This document shows positions 25,624 through 33,959 of a stretch of DNA of 62,102 nt, piece after piece (position 1 is the first letter of the stretch; each line of letters starts with the position of its first letter). Source of the stretch: Nanobdellota archaeon (GTDB lineage: Archaea; Aenigmatarchaeota; Aenigmatarchaeia; Aenigmatarchaeales; Aenigmatarchaeaceae); contig JAHIDZ010000016.1 of the NCBI GenBank assembly GCA_018901755.1, positions 1 to 62,102 of the forward strand. The letters run 5' to 3'. The notes under the pieces are model-generated. The model had not been told where the DNA came from, made no database searches, and saw only the letters and a list, made by a program, of their open reading frames with translations. The position numbers were made by a program, and so were the translations under genes.

Positions 25624-25962
25624 TTAACAAGTTAAATGAAATACACCGATTACTTTGTTTCTTTTAGCATATTTATTAAACTCTTCGATAGCTTGAGCTG
25701 TCGGCTTAACTACCAATTGAATACCTTCTATACCAGCTTTAACCTGAACGCCTGGGGCTATTTTCATTAAACCAGCTGTACCTGTACCGATAACAACAAT
25801 CTCTGGATTTTTCATAATAATATCTACAAAATCATTTTCTGTAAAAAGATGTTCGCTTTTTCTTGGAATAACTTCACCGTCCCAACTTACAGAAAGATCA
25901 TTAGTAAACTTTCGTCCTTTAATTATCATATTACCAAAATAGAAACTATCAATGTTTATCAT
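25624..25962 (-). CDS. Mth938-like domain protein (DUF498)
   Basis: 112 aa. Matches the Mth938/NDUFAF3-like fold: IDSFYFGNMIIKGRKF, then VVIGTGTAGLMKIAPGVQ and a C-terminal AIEEFNKYAKRNKVIGVFHLTC. The family has no firm enzymatic role in archaea; its eukaryotic relative assists respiratory complex I assembly. Single gene with its own AT-rich promoter. Confidence 0.85.
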   Translation of the reverse strand: MINIDSFYFGNMIIKGRKFTNDLSVSWDGEVIPRKSEHLFTENDFVDIIMKNPEIVVIGTGTAGLMKIAPGVQVKAGIEGIQLVVKPTAQAIEEFNKYAKRNKVIGVFHLTC

Positions 25963-25993
25963 ACTAAATTATACGCAGAATAAATATAAATAT

Positions 25994-26845
25994 TCATGTA
26001 AATCCTTCAAGATTACATTCTGTATGATTTGCTACTGTTCTTATGTAAGATTCTTTTGCCGTCTGAGACCACTTTGCATGTTTCCCCCATAAAACTGCAG
26101 TGAACTTCGCGGCAGTAAGATTATATTCTGGGTACTCTTCATCAGCTACTTCCATCATCAACTTTTCAGCTTTCTTATATAAGTAATCTGGAACCTGCCC
26201 TTTTTCTGATATAAAATCTATTCCTAATTTTTTATCTAATCCTTTGTAATTCATCCATCTTGTAATCCAGACATCAAAAGTTGCAAAATCTTCATAGCCA
26301 AGTTTTAACATAAATAAACTTGCTGTCTTGTATCCAACACCACGAACTTTCTCTACCAGCTCGTCTCTAAGATCTTCTCCATTATCATGTTCTGATGTTG
26401 CATCTTCAACAAGTTTTTCTGGATAATCCGTGTTCAGCCAAAATTCTGCCGAAGAACGAACATTAATATATTTTTGTCGATAAAGACTTGCGTCTCTTCT
26501 AAAGAGTTTAAGCAATTGGTCTTCTTCAGCCATTATTTTTTCTGGTGCGAGTAGTCCTGCAAGTTTCATATTTCTATAAAGTTCTACCTGTAAATCATAT
26601 CTCTGCCTCTGTGCAAGTTGGCAGAAAACAAGCGCATCAAATGTATTTTCTCTATTTAATTCTGGCACTAAATTTATAAGTAGCTCCCCTTCAAGAATTT
26701 TTTCGCCCTTTTCAAAATCTTTAGATGTCAATCTCCAGTCATATTTACCAAGATTATATTTTGGGGCAATTTTTCTTCTACGTATTCTAAGATTTCTATT
26801 TTTAGATGGTTGTGCTCGATTTAGATGTTCTTCCCATTCGTTCAT
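25994..26845 (-). CDS. HhH-GPD DNA glycosylase
   Basis: 283 aa. The helix-hairpin-helix with catalytic Lys is VRGVGYKTASLFMLKLG, followed about 10 residues on by the catalytic Asp (ATFDVWITRW). No Cys cluster. It resembles 8-oxoguanine-type glycosylase/lyases (OGG/AGOG-like) more than endonuclease III, but substrate identity is not certain. The N-terminal 60 residues are basic. Promoter core at 26861-26878. Confidence 0.75.
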   Translation of the reverse strand: MNEWEEHLNRAQPSKNRNLRIRRRKIAPKYNLGKYDWRLTSKDFEKGEKILEGELLINLVPELNRENTFDALVFCQLAQRQRYDLQVELYRNMKLAGLLAPEKIMAEEDQLLKLFRRDASLYRQKYINVRSSAEFWLNTDYPEKLVEDATSEHDNGEDLRDELVEKVRGVGYKTASLFMLKLGYEDFATFDVWITRWMNYKGLDKKLGIDFISEKGQVPDYLYKKAEKLMMEVADEEYPEYNLTAAKFTAVLWGKHAKWSQTAKESYIRTVANHTECNLEGFT

Positions 26846-26860
26846 GAAGAGAATAAGATT

Positions 26861-26878
26861 AGAAAAGGATTTAAATGG
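26861..26878 (-). promoter_or_regulatory. TTTAAATCCTTTT promoter of the HhH-GPD gene
   Basis: On the minus strand CCATTTAAATCCTTTTCT, with TTTAAA about 27 nt before the ATG at 26845. The same core precedes genes starting at 46677, 50490, 57827 and, slightly changed, 60146. Confidence 0.6.
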
Positions 26879-26882
26879 AAAA

Positions 26883-27437
26883 TTACTGCAATGTTGCTTT
26901 AATTATCTTTACTTCTTCAATTGGTCTATCGTTTTCATCGGCTGGTGTATTAACAATTACGTCCACTACATCCATTCCTTCAACAACTGTTCCAAATACT
27001 GGATGTTTAGTATCTAAGAAATTATTATTGGCTACATTAATGAAAAATTGACTACCGCCCGTGTTTGGTCCCGCATTTGCCATAGAGATTGTTCCACGAT
27101 TATTCCAGTTGGTTGAAGTGAATTCGTCTTGAATAGAATAGCCTGGCCCGCCCATTCCCGTTCCTGTCGGATCACCACCCTGAATCATGAAATTAGGTAT
27201 TACTCTATGGAAGATAACTCCGTTATAAAATCCTTCACTTACCAACTTCTCAAAATTGCCTGCAGTAATCAGCATATCATTTCTTAATTCAATTACAATA
27301 TTTCCTTTTGTTGTTTCTAATAAAACTTTTTTCATAATTGGAACCTCTGGCGAAGTTGAAGTAAACGTATTTGCTAAAAATAATAAGACAACTGCAACTA
27401 TTAATACTCCAATTATAACTTTTATTGATTGCTTCAT
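26883..27437 (-). CDS. Cyclophilin-type peptidyl-prolyl isomerase, membrane-anchored
   Basis: 184 aa. An N-terminal hydrophobic segment (VIIGVLIVAVVLLFLAN) precedes a cyclophilin domain with FHRVIPNFMIQGGD, GGPGYSIQDEF, MANAGPNTGGSQFFI and HPVFGTVVEGMDVVD. The active-site Arg and the FMQ-type motif (FMIQGGD) are present. It probably folds proteins outside the membrane. An internal Met (MKKVLLETT) could give a cytoplasmic form. Confidence 0.9.
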   Translation of the reverse strand: MKQSIKVIIGVLIVAVVLLFLANTFTSTSPEVPIMKKVLLETTKGNIVIELRNDMLITAGNFEKLVSEGFYNGVIFHRVIPNFMIQGGDPTGTGMGGPGYSIQDEFTSTNWNNRGTISMANAGPNTGGSQFFINVANNNFLDTKHPVFGTVVEGMDVVDVIVNTPADENDRPIEEVKIIKATLQ

Positions 27438-27473
27438 ATGACTATTTATTGTTTATGGTATATTAATAATTAT

Positions 27474-28328
27474 ATGACTGGAAGAAAATGGAAAACTGGG
27501 CGAGAAGTTTGTAATATTTTATCGAATTATAAAATTGGAGAAAAAATATACCAAATGAAAGTAGAAACTAACCGTAAAATATCTAATCTAGATGAAACTG
27601 CTTCTGAATGTTTATCAAAAATCGTCGATCCGGGGAATTATATTTGGGTAAGACCAGACAATCAGCCAAGACCAATGTTGGCAAGACCAATGAGTGTTCA
27701 TTCAACAAATAGAAAAAATGCTATATCAATTATATACAAAATAAAAGCTGCAGGATCTACTAATCCAACTGGTACTCAACTATTATCACATATGAAAACT
27801 GGAGATAATATTGAAATTGTCGGACCATCTGGTGGAAATTTATTTACAATTGATAATAACATTAATAAAATTGCACTTATTGGCGGCGGGGTAGGAGTAT
27901 CGCCTTTATCGTTTCTAGCTGAAGAATATCATAAACTAAATAAAGATATTCACATATTTGCTGGTTTTGCAAATAAAAAAGAAATAATATGTGAAAGGAA
28001 ATTAGAAAAAATAAGCGATTATTTTAATTTAGCAACTACTGATGGATCCAAAGGATATCATGGTAATATAATTGATGCTTTCGCAGAATCTACTTATGAT
28101 GATTTTAATATGATTTTTGCATGTGGACCAAAAAAAATGTATCAAGCATTGAAAAAACTAAATATAAAAACTCCAACAGAAGTATCGGTAGAAAAACGTG
28201 GAGCATGCTATGGAACAGGATGCTGCCATGGTTGTGGTTTATCGGTAAAAGAAGGTAATAAAAAAGTTTACAAACGCGTGTGCACAGATGGCCCAATATT
28301 TAATCTTAAAGATATGATTCTTGAATAA
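27474..28328 (+). CDS. PyrK-like flavin/2Fe-2S electron-transfer protein
   Basis: 284 aa from ATG 27474 (MTGRKWKTGRE). FAD-binding motif ARPMSVHST, NAD-binding motif IGGGVGVSPLSFLAEEY, and a C-terminal 2Fe-2S cluster CYGTGCCHGCGLSVK followed by VCTDGPIF. Homologues are the electron-transfer subunit of dihydroorotate dehydrogenase B or small ferredoxin-NAD(P) reductases. No pyrD is present in this window, so the physiological partner is open. A longer frame from 27429 overlaps the divergent cyclophilin gene and is rejected. Confidence 0.82.
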   Translation: MTGRKWKTGREVCNILSNYKIGEKIYQMKVETNRKISNLDETASECLSKIVDPGNYIWVRPDNQPRPMLARPMSVHSTNRKNAISIIYKIKAAGSTNPTGTQLLSHMKTGDNIEIVGPSGGNLFTIDNNINKIALIGGGVGVSPLSFLAEEYHKLNKDIHIFAGFANKKEIICERKLEKISDYFNLATTDGSKGYHGNIIDAFAESTYDDFNMIFACGPKKMYQALKKLNIKTPTEVSVEKRGACYGTGCCHGCGLSVKEGNKKVYKRVCTDGPIFNLKDMILE

Positions 28329-28329
28329 T

Positions 28330-28405
28330 TGGTAGCCCCGCGAGGATTCGAACCTCGGTCTACCACTCCAGAGGCAGTCATACTTGGCCGCTATACTACG
28401 GGGCT
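28330..28405 (-). tRNA. tRNA-Gln (CTG), CCA encoded
   Basis: Complement begins AGCCCCG and ends CGGGGCT-A-CCA, a perfect 7-bp acceptor with discriminator A. Anticodon loop CTCTGGA gives CTG; T-arm CGAGG-TTCGAAT-CCTCG. No intron. It starts directly after the pyrK-like stop codon. Confidence 0.93.
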
Positions 28406-28505
28406 ATTAGTTATGTTTTAACTAAAAGAGATATATAATTCAAGCTTTTTAATCTTTTCATAAAATCATTAATCCATTTAAATTCCTTTCTATTCTATAG
28501 TTATC

Positions 28506-28871
28506 ATGGCAATAAAAAATATGATTGTAGATTGTGCATATCAAACAGATTTATTCAAAGATCCCGTAAATGTAAAATGGGAAAAAATTACAGATGAGAG
28601 AACACGAGAAACAACTGTAAATCAGAAAAAACAAAGTTATGTTACTCATGCGTGCCAATGTCGAGTAATCTATAAGGATAAAAAAACTGGAGAGATAGAA
28701 ATACTTGAAATGATTCCGTGGAAAGATGGTTGTGCTTTAATGAACATGGAAGGTGTAAAAGGCGGCCAATCGCCAAAATGCAAATTATCAATACATGACC
28801 CGAATGAAAATATATATAATCATTTAAAAGAAATACTTAAACCTTATAGAGAATTTGAATCTGATGTCTAA
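28506..28871 (+). CDS. Hypothetical small Cys-containing protein
   Basis: 121 aa, unrecognised. Contains HACQCRV with a CxC and two more Cys (DGCALM and SPKCKLS) that could bind a metal. No membrane helix. Its 3' end overlaps the convergent DJ-1 gene by 4 nt. TTTAAATTCC upstream at about 28478 acts as TATA box for a leaderless start. Confidence 0.55.
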   Translation: MAIKNMIVDCAYQTDLFKDPVNVKWEKITDERTRETTVNQKKQSYVTHACQCRVIYKDKKTGEIEILEMIPWKDGCALMNMEGVKGGQSPKCKLSIHDPNENIYNHLKEILKPYREFESDV

Positions 28872-29410
28872 GCTAATAGGTGCTGTTTCATTTGTAATGC
28901 TTTAGGTTTACCTAAAAGAAGTTCTACTATCTTCAAAGAGAATTCCATCGCTGTACCTGGACCCTGAGATGTTATAATGTTCCCATCTACTACAACTTTC
29001 TCGCCTCGTGGCATATCCAGATTCTTTTCTAAACCAGGAGCTATTGTTGCACGCTTACCTTGCAATATCCCTGCTTTAACAAATGCCATAGGTGCTCCGC
29101 ATATTGCACCAAGTATCTTTCCTTTTTTTGAAAAATCACTAATAGCATTAATCATTATTGAACTATTAACAAGATTCATATATCCTGCTCCTCCAGGAAG
29201 AATAAGTGCATCATATCTGTTCAGATCTATTTCATCAAACATACCATCTGCTTGTGTTTTTACACCATGCATGCTTGTAACAAATTTAGAAGGTGCTCCT
29301 GCAATAAAAACTTCAATTCCTGCACGTCTTAAAACATCAATAATAGTAAATGCTTCTATTTCATCAAATCCGTCTGGTAATGGTAATACAACTTTAGCCA
29401 TAATAATCAT
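28868..29410 (-). CDS. DJ-1/PfpI family protein
   Basis: 180 aa. Class I glutamine amidotransferase-like fold with the nucleophile elbow GAICGAPMAF (Cys) and the acidic GFDEIEAF of DJ-1 proteins. Members act as deglycases, chaperones or proteases; the exact role is not deducible. The ATG at 29408-29410 overlaps the stop of the upstream zinc-ribbon-like gene (ATGA), supporting the MIIMAKVV start; MAKVV at 29401 is an alternative. Confidence 0.85.
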   Translation of the reverse strand: MIIMAKVVLPLPDGFDEIEAFTIIDVLRRAGIEVFIAGAPSKFVTSMHGVKTQADGMFDEIDLNRYDALILPGGAGYMNLVNSSIMINAISDFSKKGKILGAICGAPMAFVKAGILQGKRATIAPGLEKNLDMPRGEKVVVDGNIITSQGPGTAMEFSLKIVELLLGKPKALQMKQHLLA

Positions 29411-29547
29411 TCTAATTTTCTTAATCTATCTTCAAAGAACTTACATTCAATATCTACACGGACATCAGGAACTTTAAATCCATAGCATTGTCCTTTCTTT
29501 CCAGCAATATTTTTCAAAAGTTTACAGTTTTTGCACTTAACCATCAT
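29407..29547 (-). CDS. Small zinc-ribbon-like protein
   Basis: 46 aa starting MMVKCKNCKLLKN, with a CxxC pair and two further Cys (GQCYGF and IECKFF), enough for one Zn or Fe-S site. GAGGT upstream is a probable ribosome site. It is coupled by ATGA overlap to the DJ-1 gene. No named family recognised. Confidence 0.6.
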   Translation of the reverse strand: MMVKCKNCKLLKNIAGKKGQCYGFKVPDVRVDIECKFFEDRLRKLE

Positions 29548-29615
29548 AAAACCTCTAATGTATATGCAACACTTACAAATATAAATGTTAGGATTACTAA
29601 TGATAAGTGATTATA

Positions 29616-30029
29616 ATGCCTGTAATTGGAATAAACTTGAAAGCAGTTAAAGCAACTAAGATCGATAAAGATATAATCAATGTAAAAGTAAACAATAAAG
29701 CCGACACTACTAATGTTAGAGAGGAAAATCTTCCAGGAATAGGAGAACATGGACTTCTGATAGATTTCGAATTCTCATCTATATACAATTCAGATGGAAA
29801 AGAAGTGGCTAGAATTGATATGAAAGGAGAAGTTGTCTATGTCGGATCAGACTATAAAGAAATAATGAAAATGTGGACAAAGGAAAAAATTATACCTGAA
29901 GATACTCACATAGATATCATAAATACTATTTTCAGAAGATGTGTTTCTAAAGCAATAGTGTTAGCAGAAGACATACAATTAGCTCCACCAATAGGTCTAC
30001 CGTTTGCTCAAAAAAAGAAAAAAGAGTAA
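29616..30029 (+). CDS. Conserved archaeal protein, possibly SecB-like
   Basis: 137 aa from ATG 29616 (MPVIGINLKAVKATK). The pattern of long strands (NVKVNNKADTTNV, GLLIDFEFSSIYN, VARIDMKGEVVYVGS), a long helix, and a Pro-rich end (QLAPPIGLPFA) recalls SecB-like chaperone folds seen in methanogens, but this is a weak match by eye. A GTG nine nt upstream would extend it by three residues. It lies 4 nt upstream of korA and may be co-transcribed. Confidence 0.5.
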   Translation: MPVIGINLKAVKATKIDKDIINVKVNNKADTTNVREENLPGIGEHGLLIDFEFSSIYNSDGKEVARIDMKGEVVYVGSDYKEIMKMWTKEKIIPEDTHIDIINTIFRRCVSKAIVLAEDIQLAPPIGLPFAQKKKKE

Positions 30030-30033
30030 AGTT

Positions 30034-31668
30034 ATGGAGAAAATAATCTTAGTTGGAGGTAAAGCTGGTTTAGGTGCCACTATGACATCTACATTACTTG
30101 GTAAAATCTTTTCTAAAATGGGCTATTATGTTTTTAATTATAGAGACTACCCTTCATTGATACGTGGTGGCCATAATTTCAATATTCTAAAAATATCAAC
30201 AGAACCAGTATTTTCACATGATGAAGAATACGATATCATAATTGCGTTTGACCAAATTACTATTGATTTACATGAAAAAAATCTAAAATCTAATGGTATA
30301 ATTCTTGGAGATTCAACATTGAAGTCTTCCAAATTAATTAAAATGAATCTTAAAAAGTTGACAGATTCTATTGAAGCTAAAACTGTTCTTAGTAACGACG
30401 CACTAATTGGCGCACTATTAAAATTATTAGATTTAGATATTGATGAAGCCATAATGGTTATTGAAACTACTTTCAAAGATAGCGATAAAATTATAGAAAT
30501 TATAAAATTAGGATACGGTATGGTTGATACTAAATTCAAAATGGAATGCATAAAAAAAGAACCAAACTATTTCTTAACTGGCAATGAGGCCATATCGCTT
30601 GGCGCAATAGCCGCCGGTCTTGATGTTTACATCGCATATCCTATGACACCAGCAACTGGTGTTCTTCATGAAATAGCAAGACTCCAGAAAAAACATAATG
30701 TATTAAGTGTGCAGATAGAAGATGAAATTGGTGTAGCTAATTCAGCATTAGGTTGTTCATTCGCCGGAGCAAAAACAATGATTGGAACATCTGGTGGTGG
30801 ATTTGATTTAATGACAGAAGCATTAAGTTTGCAGGGAATTGTAGAAATCCCACTTGTAGTATATCTGTCTCAAAGAACAGGGCCTTCTACTGGGGTTCCT
30901 ACTTATACAGAACAAGGAGATTTGAAAATGGCTTTAAGTTGTGGGCATGGAGAATTCCCTAGAATAATTTTAGCTCCTGGAGATGCTGATGAATGTTTTT
31001 ACAGAACCGCTGAAGCATTATATCTTGCTGAGAAATACAGAATGTTAGTAATACTTCTCGGGGACAAACATATTGGAGAAAACAACTATACTGTTAATAA
31101 TTTTTCTAAAATAATAGATAATAAAAAATTCATAATCTCTCCTAGGAAAGATTATAAAAATTATGAATATGCTTCAAATGGTGTTTCAGCGAGAGCAGTA
31201 CCAGGATTTGATGTAGTTGTAAAAGTAAATAGTTATGAACACGATGAATATGGAAATACAATTGAAGATGCTGAAACAACTAAAAAAATGAAAGAAAAGA
31301 GAGTGTTGAAAATGGCAACTGTTGCAAAAGAAATAGAAAAATTAAATCCTGCGTCTATTTATGGAGCTGGAGAAAATTTAATAATTGGATGGGGATCAAC
31401 AAAAGGCGCTATAATTGATACAATAAAAGATTTAAAAAATTACAGATTCTTGCAAGTAAATTATTTATGGCCATTCCCAATTAAAGCTATTTCAGATGAA
31501 ATAAAAAAATCGAAAACCGTAGTTCTTGTTGAAAATAATCAAACTGGACAACTTGGTAATTTAATCAAAGAGCAAACCGGATTTGAAATAAAAAATAAAT
31601 TATTAAGATATGATGGTCGACCGTTTACTAAAAACGATATAATTAAAGGTGTTTCAAAATGGAAATGA
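30034..31668 (+). CDS. korA: 2-Oxoacid:ferredoxin oxidoreductase, fused gamma-alpha subunit
   Basis: 544 aa from ATG 30034 (MEKIILVGGKAGLGATM). The N-terminal 170 residues are the gamma domain (GYYVFNYRDYPSLIRGGH); the rest is the alpha subunit (GNEAISLGAIAAGLDVYIAY, YPMTPATG, SVQIEDEIGVANSALGCSFAG, TSGGGFDLMTEALS). With KorB it oxidatively decarboxylates a 2-oxoacid to acyl-CoA and reduces ferredoxin. This two-gene arrangement is the 2-oxoglutarate-type (KorAB) class; the substrate is not fixed by sequence. Confidence 0.9.
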   Translation: MEKIILVGGKAGLGATMTSTLLGKIFSKMGYYVFNYRDYPSLIRGGHNFNILKISTEPVFSHDEEYDIIIAFDQITIDLHEKNLKSNGIILGDSTLKSSKLIKMNLKKLTDSIEAKTVLSNDALIGALLKLLDLDIDEAIMVIETTFKDSDKIIEIIKLGYGMVDTKFKMECIKKEPNYFLTGNEAISLGAIAAGLDVYIAYPMTPATGVLHEIARLQKKHNVLSVQIEDEIGVANSALGCSFAGAKTMIGTSGGGFDLMTEALSLQGIVEIPLVVYLSQRTGPSTGVPTYTEQGDLKMALSCGHGEFPRIILAPGDADECFYRTAEALYLAEKYRMLVILLGDKHIGENNYTVNNFSKIIDNKKFIISPRKDYKNYEYASNGVSARAVPGFDVVVKVNSYEHDEYGNTIEDAETTKKMKEKRVLKMATVAKEIEKLNPASIYGAGENLIIGWGSTKGAIIDTIKDLKNYRFLQVNYLWPFPIKAISDEIKKSKTVVLVENNQTGQLGNLIKEQTGFEIKNKLLRYDGRPFTKNDIIKGVSKWK

Positions 31669-32516
31669 ACGAATTTGATACAAAAGAAATAGTAACTTGG
31701 TGCCCAGGGTGTCTAAATTATGCTATACTTAATTCTACAAAAAAAGCATTTACAAATCTTGTAAACAAAAAAACAATTAAAAAAGAAAACATTACAATTG
31801 TTACTGGAATTGGATGCGCCTCAAAAATATTTGATTATATTAATGTTTCAGGTTTTTACGGTTTACATGGAAGAGTAATGCCAACTGCTATGGGAATTAA
31901 AATCGGTAATCCTGATTTGACTGTAGTTGGATTTGCTGGAGATGGCGATACATATGCTGAAGGAATTGGCCACTTAGTTCATACTGCTAGAAAAAATGTA
32001 AATATGACAATGATTGTTCATGATAATCAAATATTCGCATTAACAACGGGGCAAACAACACCAACATCTACTATAGATGATATAACGAAAACATCACCTT
32101 TCGGTGTAAAAGATGTACCTCTAAATCCTATTGCATTTGCAATCGTATGTGGTGCAACTTTCGTAGCACGTGTATCAACTTTAGATTTAGATTACATGAC
32201 TGAAGTTTTTGAAAAGGCAATAGAACATAAAGGATTTTCATTCGTAGAAGTATTCCAACCATGTTTAATATTCCACAATAATATTCAATATCTAAATGGA
32301 AAAACTTACAAATTGGATAAACCATTAGCATTCAACGATGCTATAACAAAAGCATATGAATGGAATTATACTAAAGATGAGAAAGCAAAAATACCTATTG
32401 GAATATTCTATCAAACAAACAGATCTACATTTGAAGATAATTTAGTTAACAAAGGTCCTTGGCATACGATTAAAAGAAATATTGATATTAAAAAAATTGT
32501 TGAAGAATATAAATAA
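31659..32516 (+). CDS. korB: 2-Oxoacid:ferredoxin oxidoreductase, beta subunit
   Basis: 285 aa TPP-binding subunit: WCPGCLNYAIL, TGIGCASKIFDYI, HGRVMPTAMGIKIGNPDLTVVG and the TPP motif GDGDTYAEGIGHLVHTARKN. Cys residues at the N-terminus and middle fit the proximal 4Fe-4S cluster. It overlaps korA by 10 nt. No separate ferredoxin (delta) subunit gene follows, so free ferredoxin is presumably the acceptor. Confidence 0.92.
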   Translation: MEMNEFDTKEIVTWCPGCLNYAILNSTKKAFTNLVNKKTIKKENITIVTGIGCASKIFDYINVSGFYGLHGRVMPTAMGIKIGNPDLTVVGFAGDGDTYAEGIGHLVHTARKNVNMTMIVHDNQIFALTTGQTTPTSTIDDITKTSPFGVKDVPLNPIAFAIVCGATFVARVSTLDLDYMTEVFEKAIEHKGFSFVEVFQPCLIFHNNIQYLNGKTYKLDKPLAFNDAITKAYEWNYTKDEKAKIPIGIFYQTNRSTFEDNLVNKGPWHTIKRNIDIKKIVEEYK

Positions 32517-32551
32517 ATCACAAATTCTTAGAAAATGTATATACTTATAAA

Positions 32552-32640
32552 AATATTCACGTTTTGTTCACGTTCTCGAATTTTTCTCACGAACTCTCAC
32601 ATTTGGCCGGTGCGGCCCGCGCCTAGACCCGAGAAATCTT
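32552..32640 (+). other. GC-rich structured patch with TTCACG half-sites in the gap after korB
   Basis: Within the gene-free 32517-32812 stretch. TTCACG occurs at 32556 and 32568 and CTCACGAA at 32585, like half-sites of the 39.1-39.5 kb repeats. TTCTCG (32573-32578) pairs with CGAGAA (32630-32635), enclosing a perfect GGCCG-GTG-CGGCC hairpin (32605-32617). The rest of the gap is AT-rich with nothing recognisable. Confidence 0.4.
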
Positions 32641-32812
32641 ATATTCTATGGAATATATTTTACTACATATATTTAAAAAAATATGTATTTTATAATATCT
32701 TATTTGGTATAATTATTACATCATATATATCATGTCACTACTATCATAACATATATACAATAACACTACAATTATAACATATTGGTTTTTACTATTTTCT
32801 AGGCATTAAAAT

Positions 32813-33157
32813 TTAATTTCCTTTAACTCCTGAATGAAAGTCTTGTATTACTTTCGTCATAAAACCCATGAACCGATCTGGTGTAAGGAAGTAATGTGTT
32901 TTATACTTATTTTTCTTTCCGTCTTCGTATAATCTTTTTTCCTGTATCAATTGTACATTCTTAAGTGGGTTAACGACGAAGTAAAACGTTCTTTTAGGCT
33001 TCTGATATTCTGTAAATCCAATATTAAGCGCTTTACATAGTTCCTGGTAGTCCATTGATTCGTTTTTCTTAAGCAATGCTATTGCATTTAGTGCCATTTC
33101 TCGTATATGTTTATTACGATCAGACTTACCATATAACCAAAGTATCAATTCTTGCAT
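32813..33157 (-). CDS. Probable winged-helix DNA-binding protein
   Basis: 114 aa. A helical N-terminus (LWLYGKSDRNKHIREMALNAIALLKK) followed by SMDYQELCKALNI and a long beta wing (KRTFYFVVNPLKNVQLIQEKRLYED) that reads as a winged helix. Unrecognised family. The promoter core CTTTAAATAAC directly abuts a perfect inverted repeat (33226-33250), suggesting tight regulation, perhaps self-repression. Confidence 0.55.
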   Translation of the reverse strand: MQELILWLYGKSDRNKHIREMALNAIALLKKNESMDYQELCKALNIGFTEYQKPKRTFYFVVNPLKNVQLIQEKRLYEDGKKNKYKTHYFLTPDRFMGFMTKVIQDFHSGVKGN

Positions 33158-33225
33158 TTTATCACCAAATCACTAGATTGTCGTTAAGTGTCTTTAACTA
33201 TATTTTTACTAAAAATGTTATTTAA

Positions 33226-33250
33226 AGATATGTATACCGCATACATATCT
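33226..33250. promoter_or_regulatory. Perfect 10-bp inverted repeat overlapping the promoter of the 114-aa gene
   Basis: AGATATGTAT and ATACATATCT are exact inverse complements around ACCGC. It borders the TTTAAA box of the leftward gene starting at 33157, so a dimeric repressor could block TBP/TFB binding there. Confidence 0.6.
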
Positions 33251-33354
33251 GTACTTTTGATCCTGATGGCACACCACTAACAATTTTAAATATTAAAGAT
33301 AAACATTAACTGTCCATACTATATTTATATTATTTTTCAAGAATAAAAAATTTA

Positions 33355-33690
33355 TTATTTCTTTAGTTTATCTAAAGCAGCTAACTCTGGAACTTTAATC
33401 TTAGAGAACTTTCTAGCAAGACCTTCGAACTCATGTGCTATATCCATACCAACATCAGTAAGTTTTACTACTTTTATCCTACCTTTTTTATCAAATTTCA
33501 CTAATCCATAGTCTTTGAACATCTCCAATACTTTCACTGTATGAGAATATGTACAATTAACTTCTTTAGAAACATGAGTTGCATTAATTACATCATCTGA
33601 TTTTAATGATACTAACATTTTAACTGGCTTAGAATGGAAAAAAAGCATTTCAAATTCGTTTTCTTTTTTAATTTTCATCATAACTCTCAC
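33355..33690 (-). CDS. Winged-helix (MarR-like) regulator
   Basis: 111 aa. Helix-turn-helix region DDVINATHVSKEVNCTYSHTVKVLEMFKDYGLVKF and a wing KKGRIKVVKLTDVG, then a basic C-terminal helix. The start is MRVMMKIKK at 33690 or the Met pair a few codons on. Its start region carries AACTCTCACATCT (33682-33694), repeated at 33884-33896. It is divergent from the histone gene across an extremely AT-rich spacer. Confidence 0.7.
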   Translation of the reverse strand: MRVMMKIKKENEFEMLFFHSKPVKMLVSLKSDDVINATHVSKEVNCTYSHTVKVLEMFKDYGLVKFDKKGRIKVVKLTDVGMDIAHEFEGLARKFSKIKVPELAALDKLKK

Positions 33691-33959
33691 ATCTTTATAA
33701 AAATAATTGGGATTTTTGTTATTTAAGTCTAATCTATGTGATGTAATATATATAATATATTATATGTTATATAAAACATATCTCTTATATTATAGTATAT
33801 TATATATCTTTTATGATATATATTTAATTTAATATATTATATATGATATATATAGTTTCATATATTTTATTATCTATGGTTTAAACTCTCACATCTATGG
33901 TGTGTCTAGTATAATTATTATGTGTTTATTATTTATATATAGACCAACGAATCTTTCTT
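33691..33959. promoter_or_regulatory. Extremely AT-rich spacer between regulator and histone genes, flanked by AACTCTCACATCT
   Basis: About 33740-33870 is almost pure A/T with many TATATA runs, so it should melt or bend easily. Two identical 13-mers AACTCTCACATCT (33682-33694 and 33884-33896) bracket it. It contains the histone promoter and may contain an unwinding element; there is no ORF in it. Confidence 0.45.

Noticed and set aside
25435-25635. 66-aa ORF overlapping the small basic protein
   Set aside because: The alternative frame at 25455 has a better promoter spacing and a more natural hydrophilic composition; this one overlaps the convergent Mth938 gene.
32535-32777. 80-aa ORF in the gap after korB
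   Set aside because: Tyr/Ile/His-rich translation of AT-rich non-coding DNA, running through the hairpin patch, with no recognisable domain.
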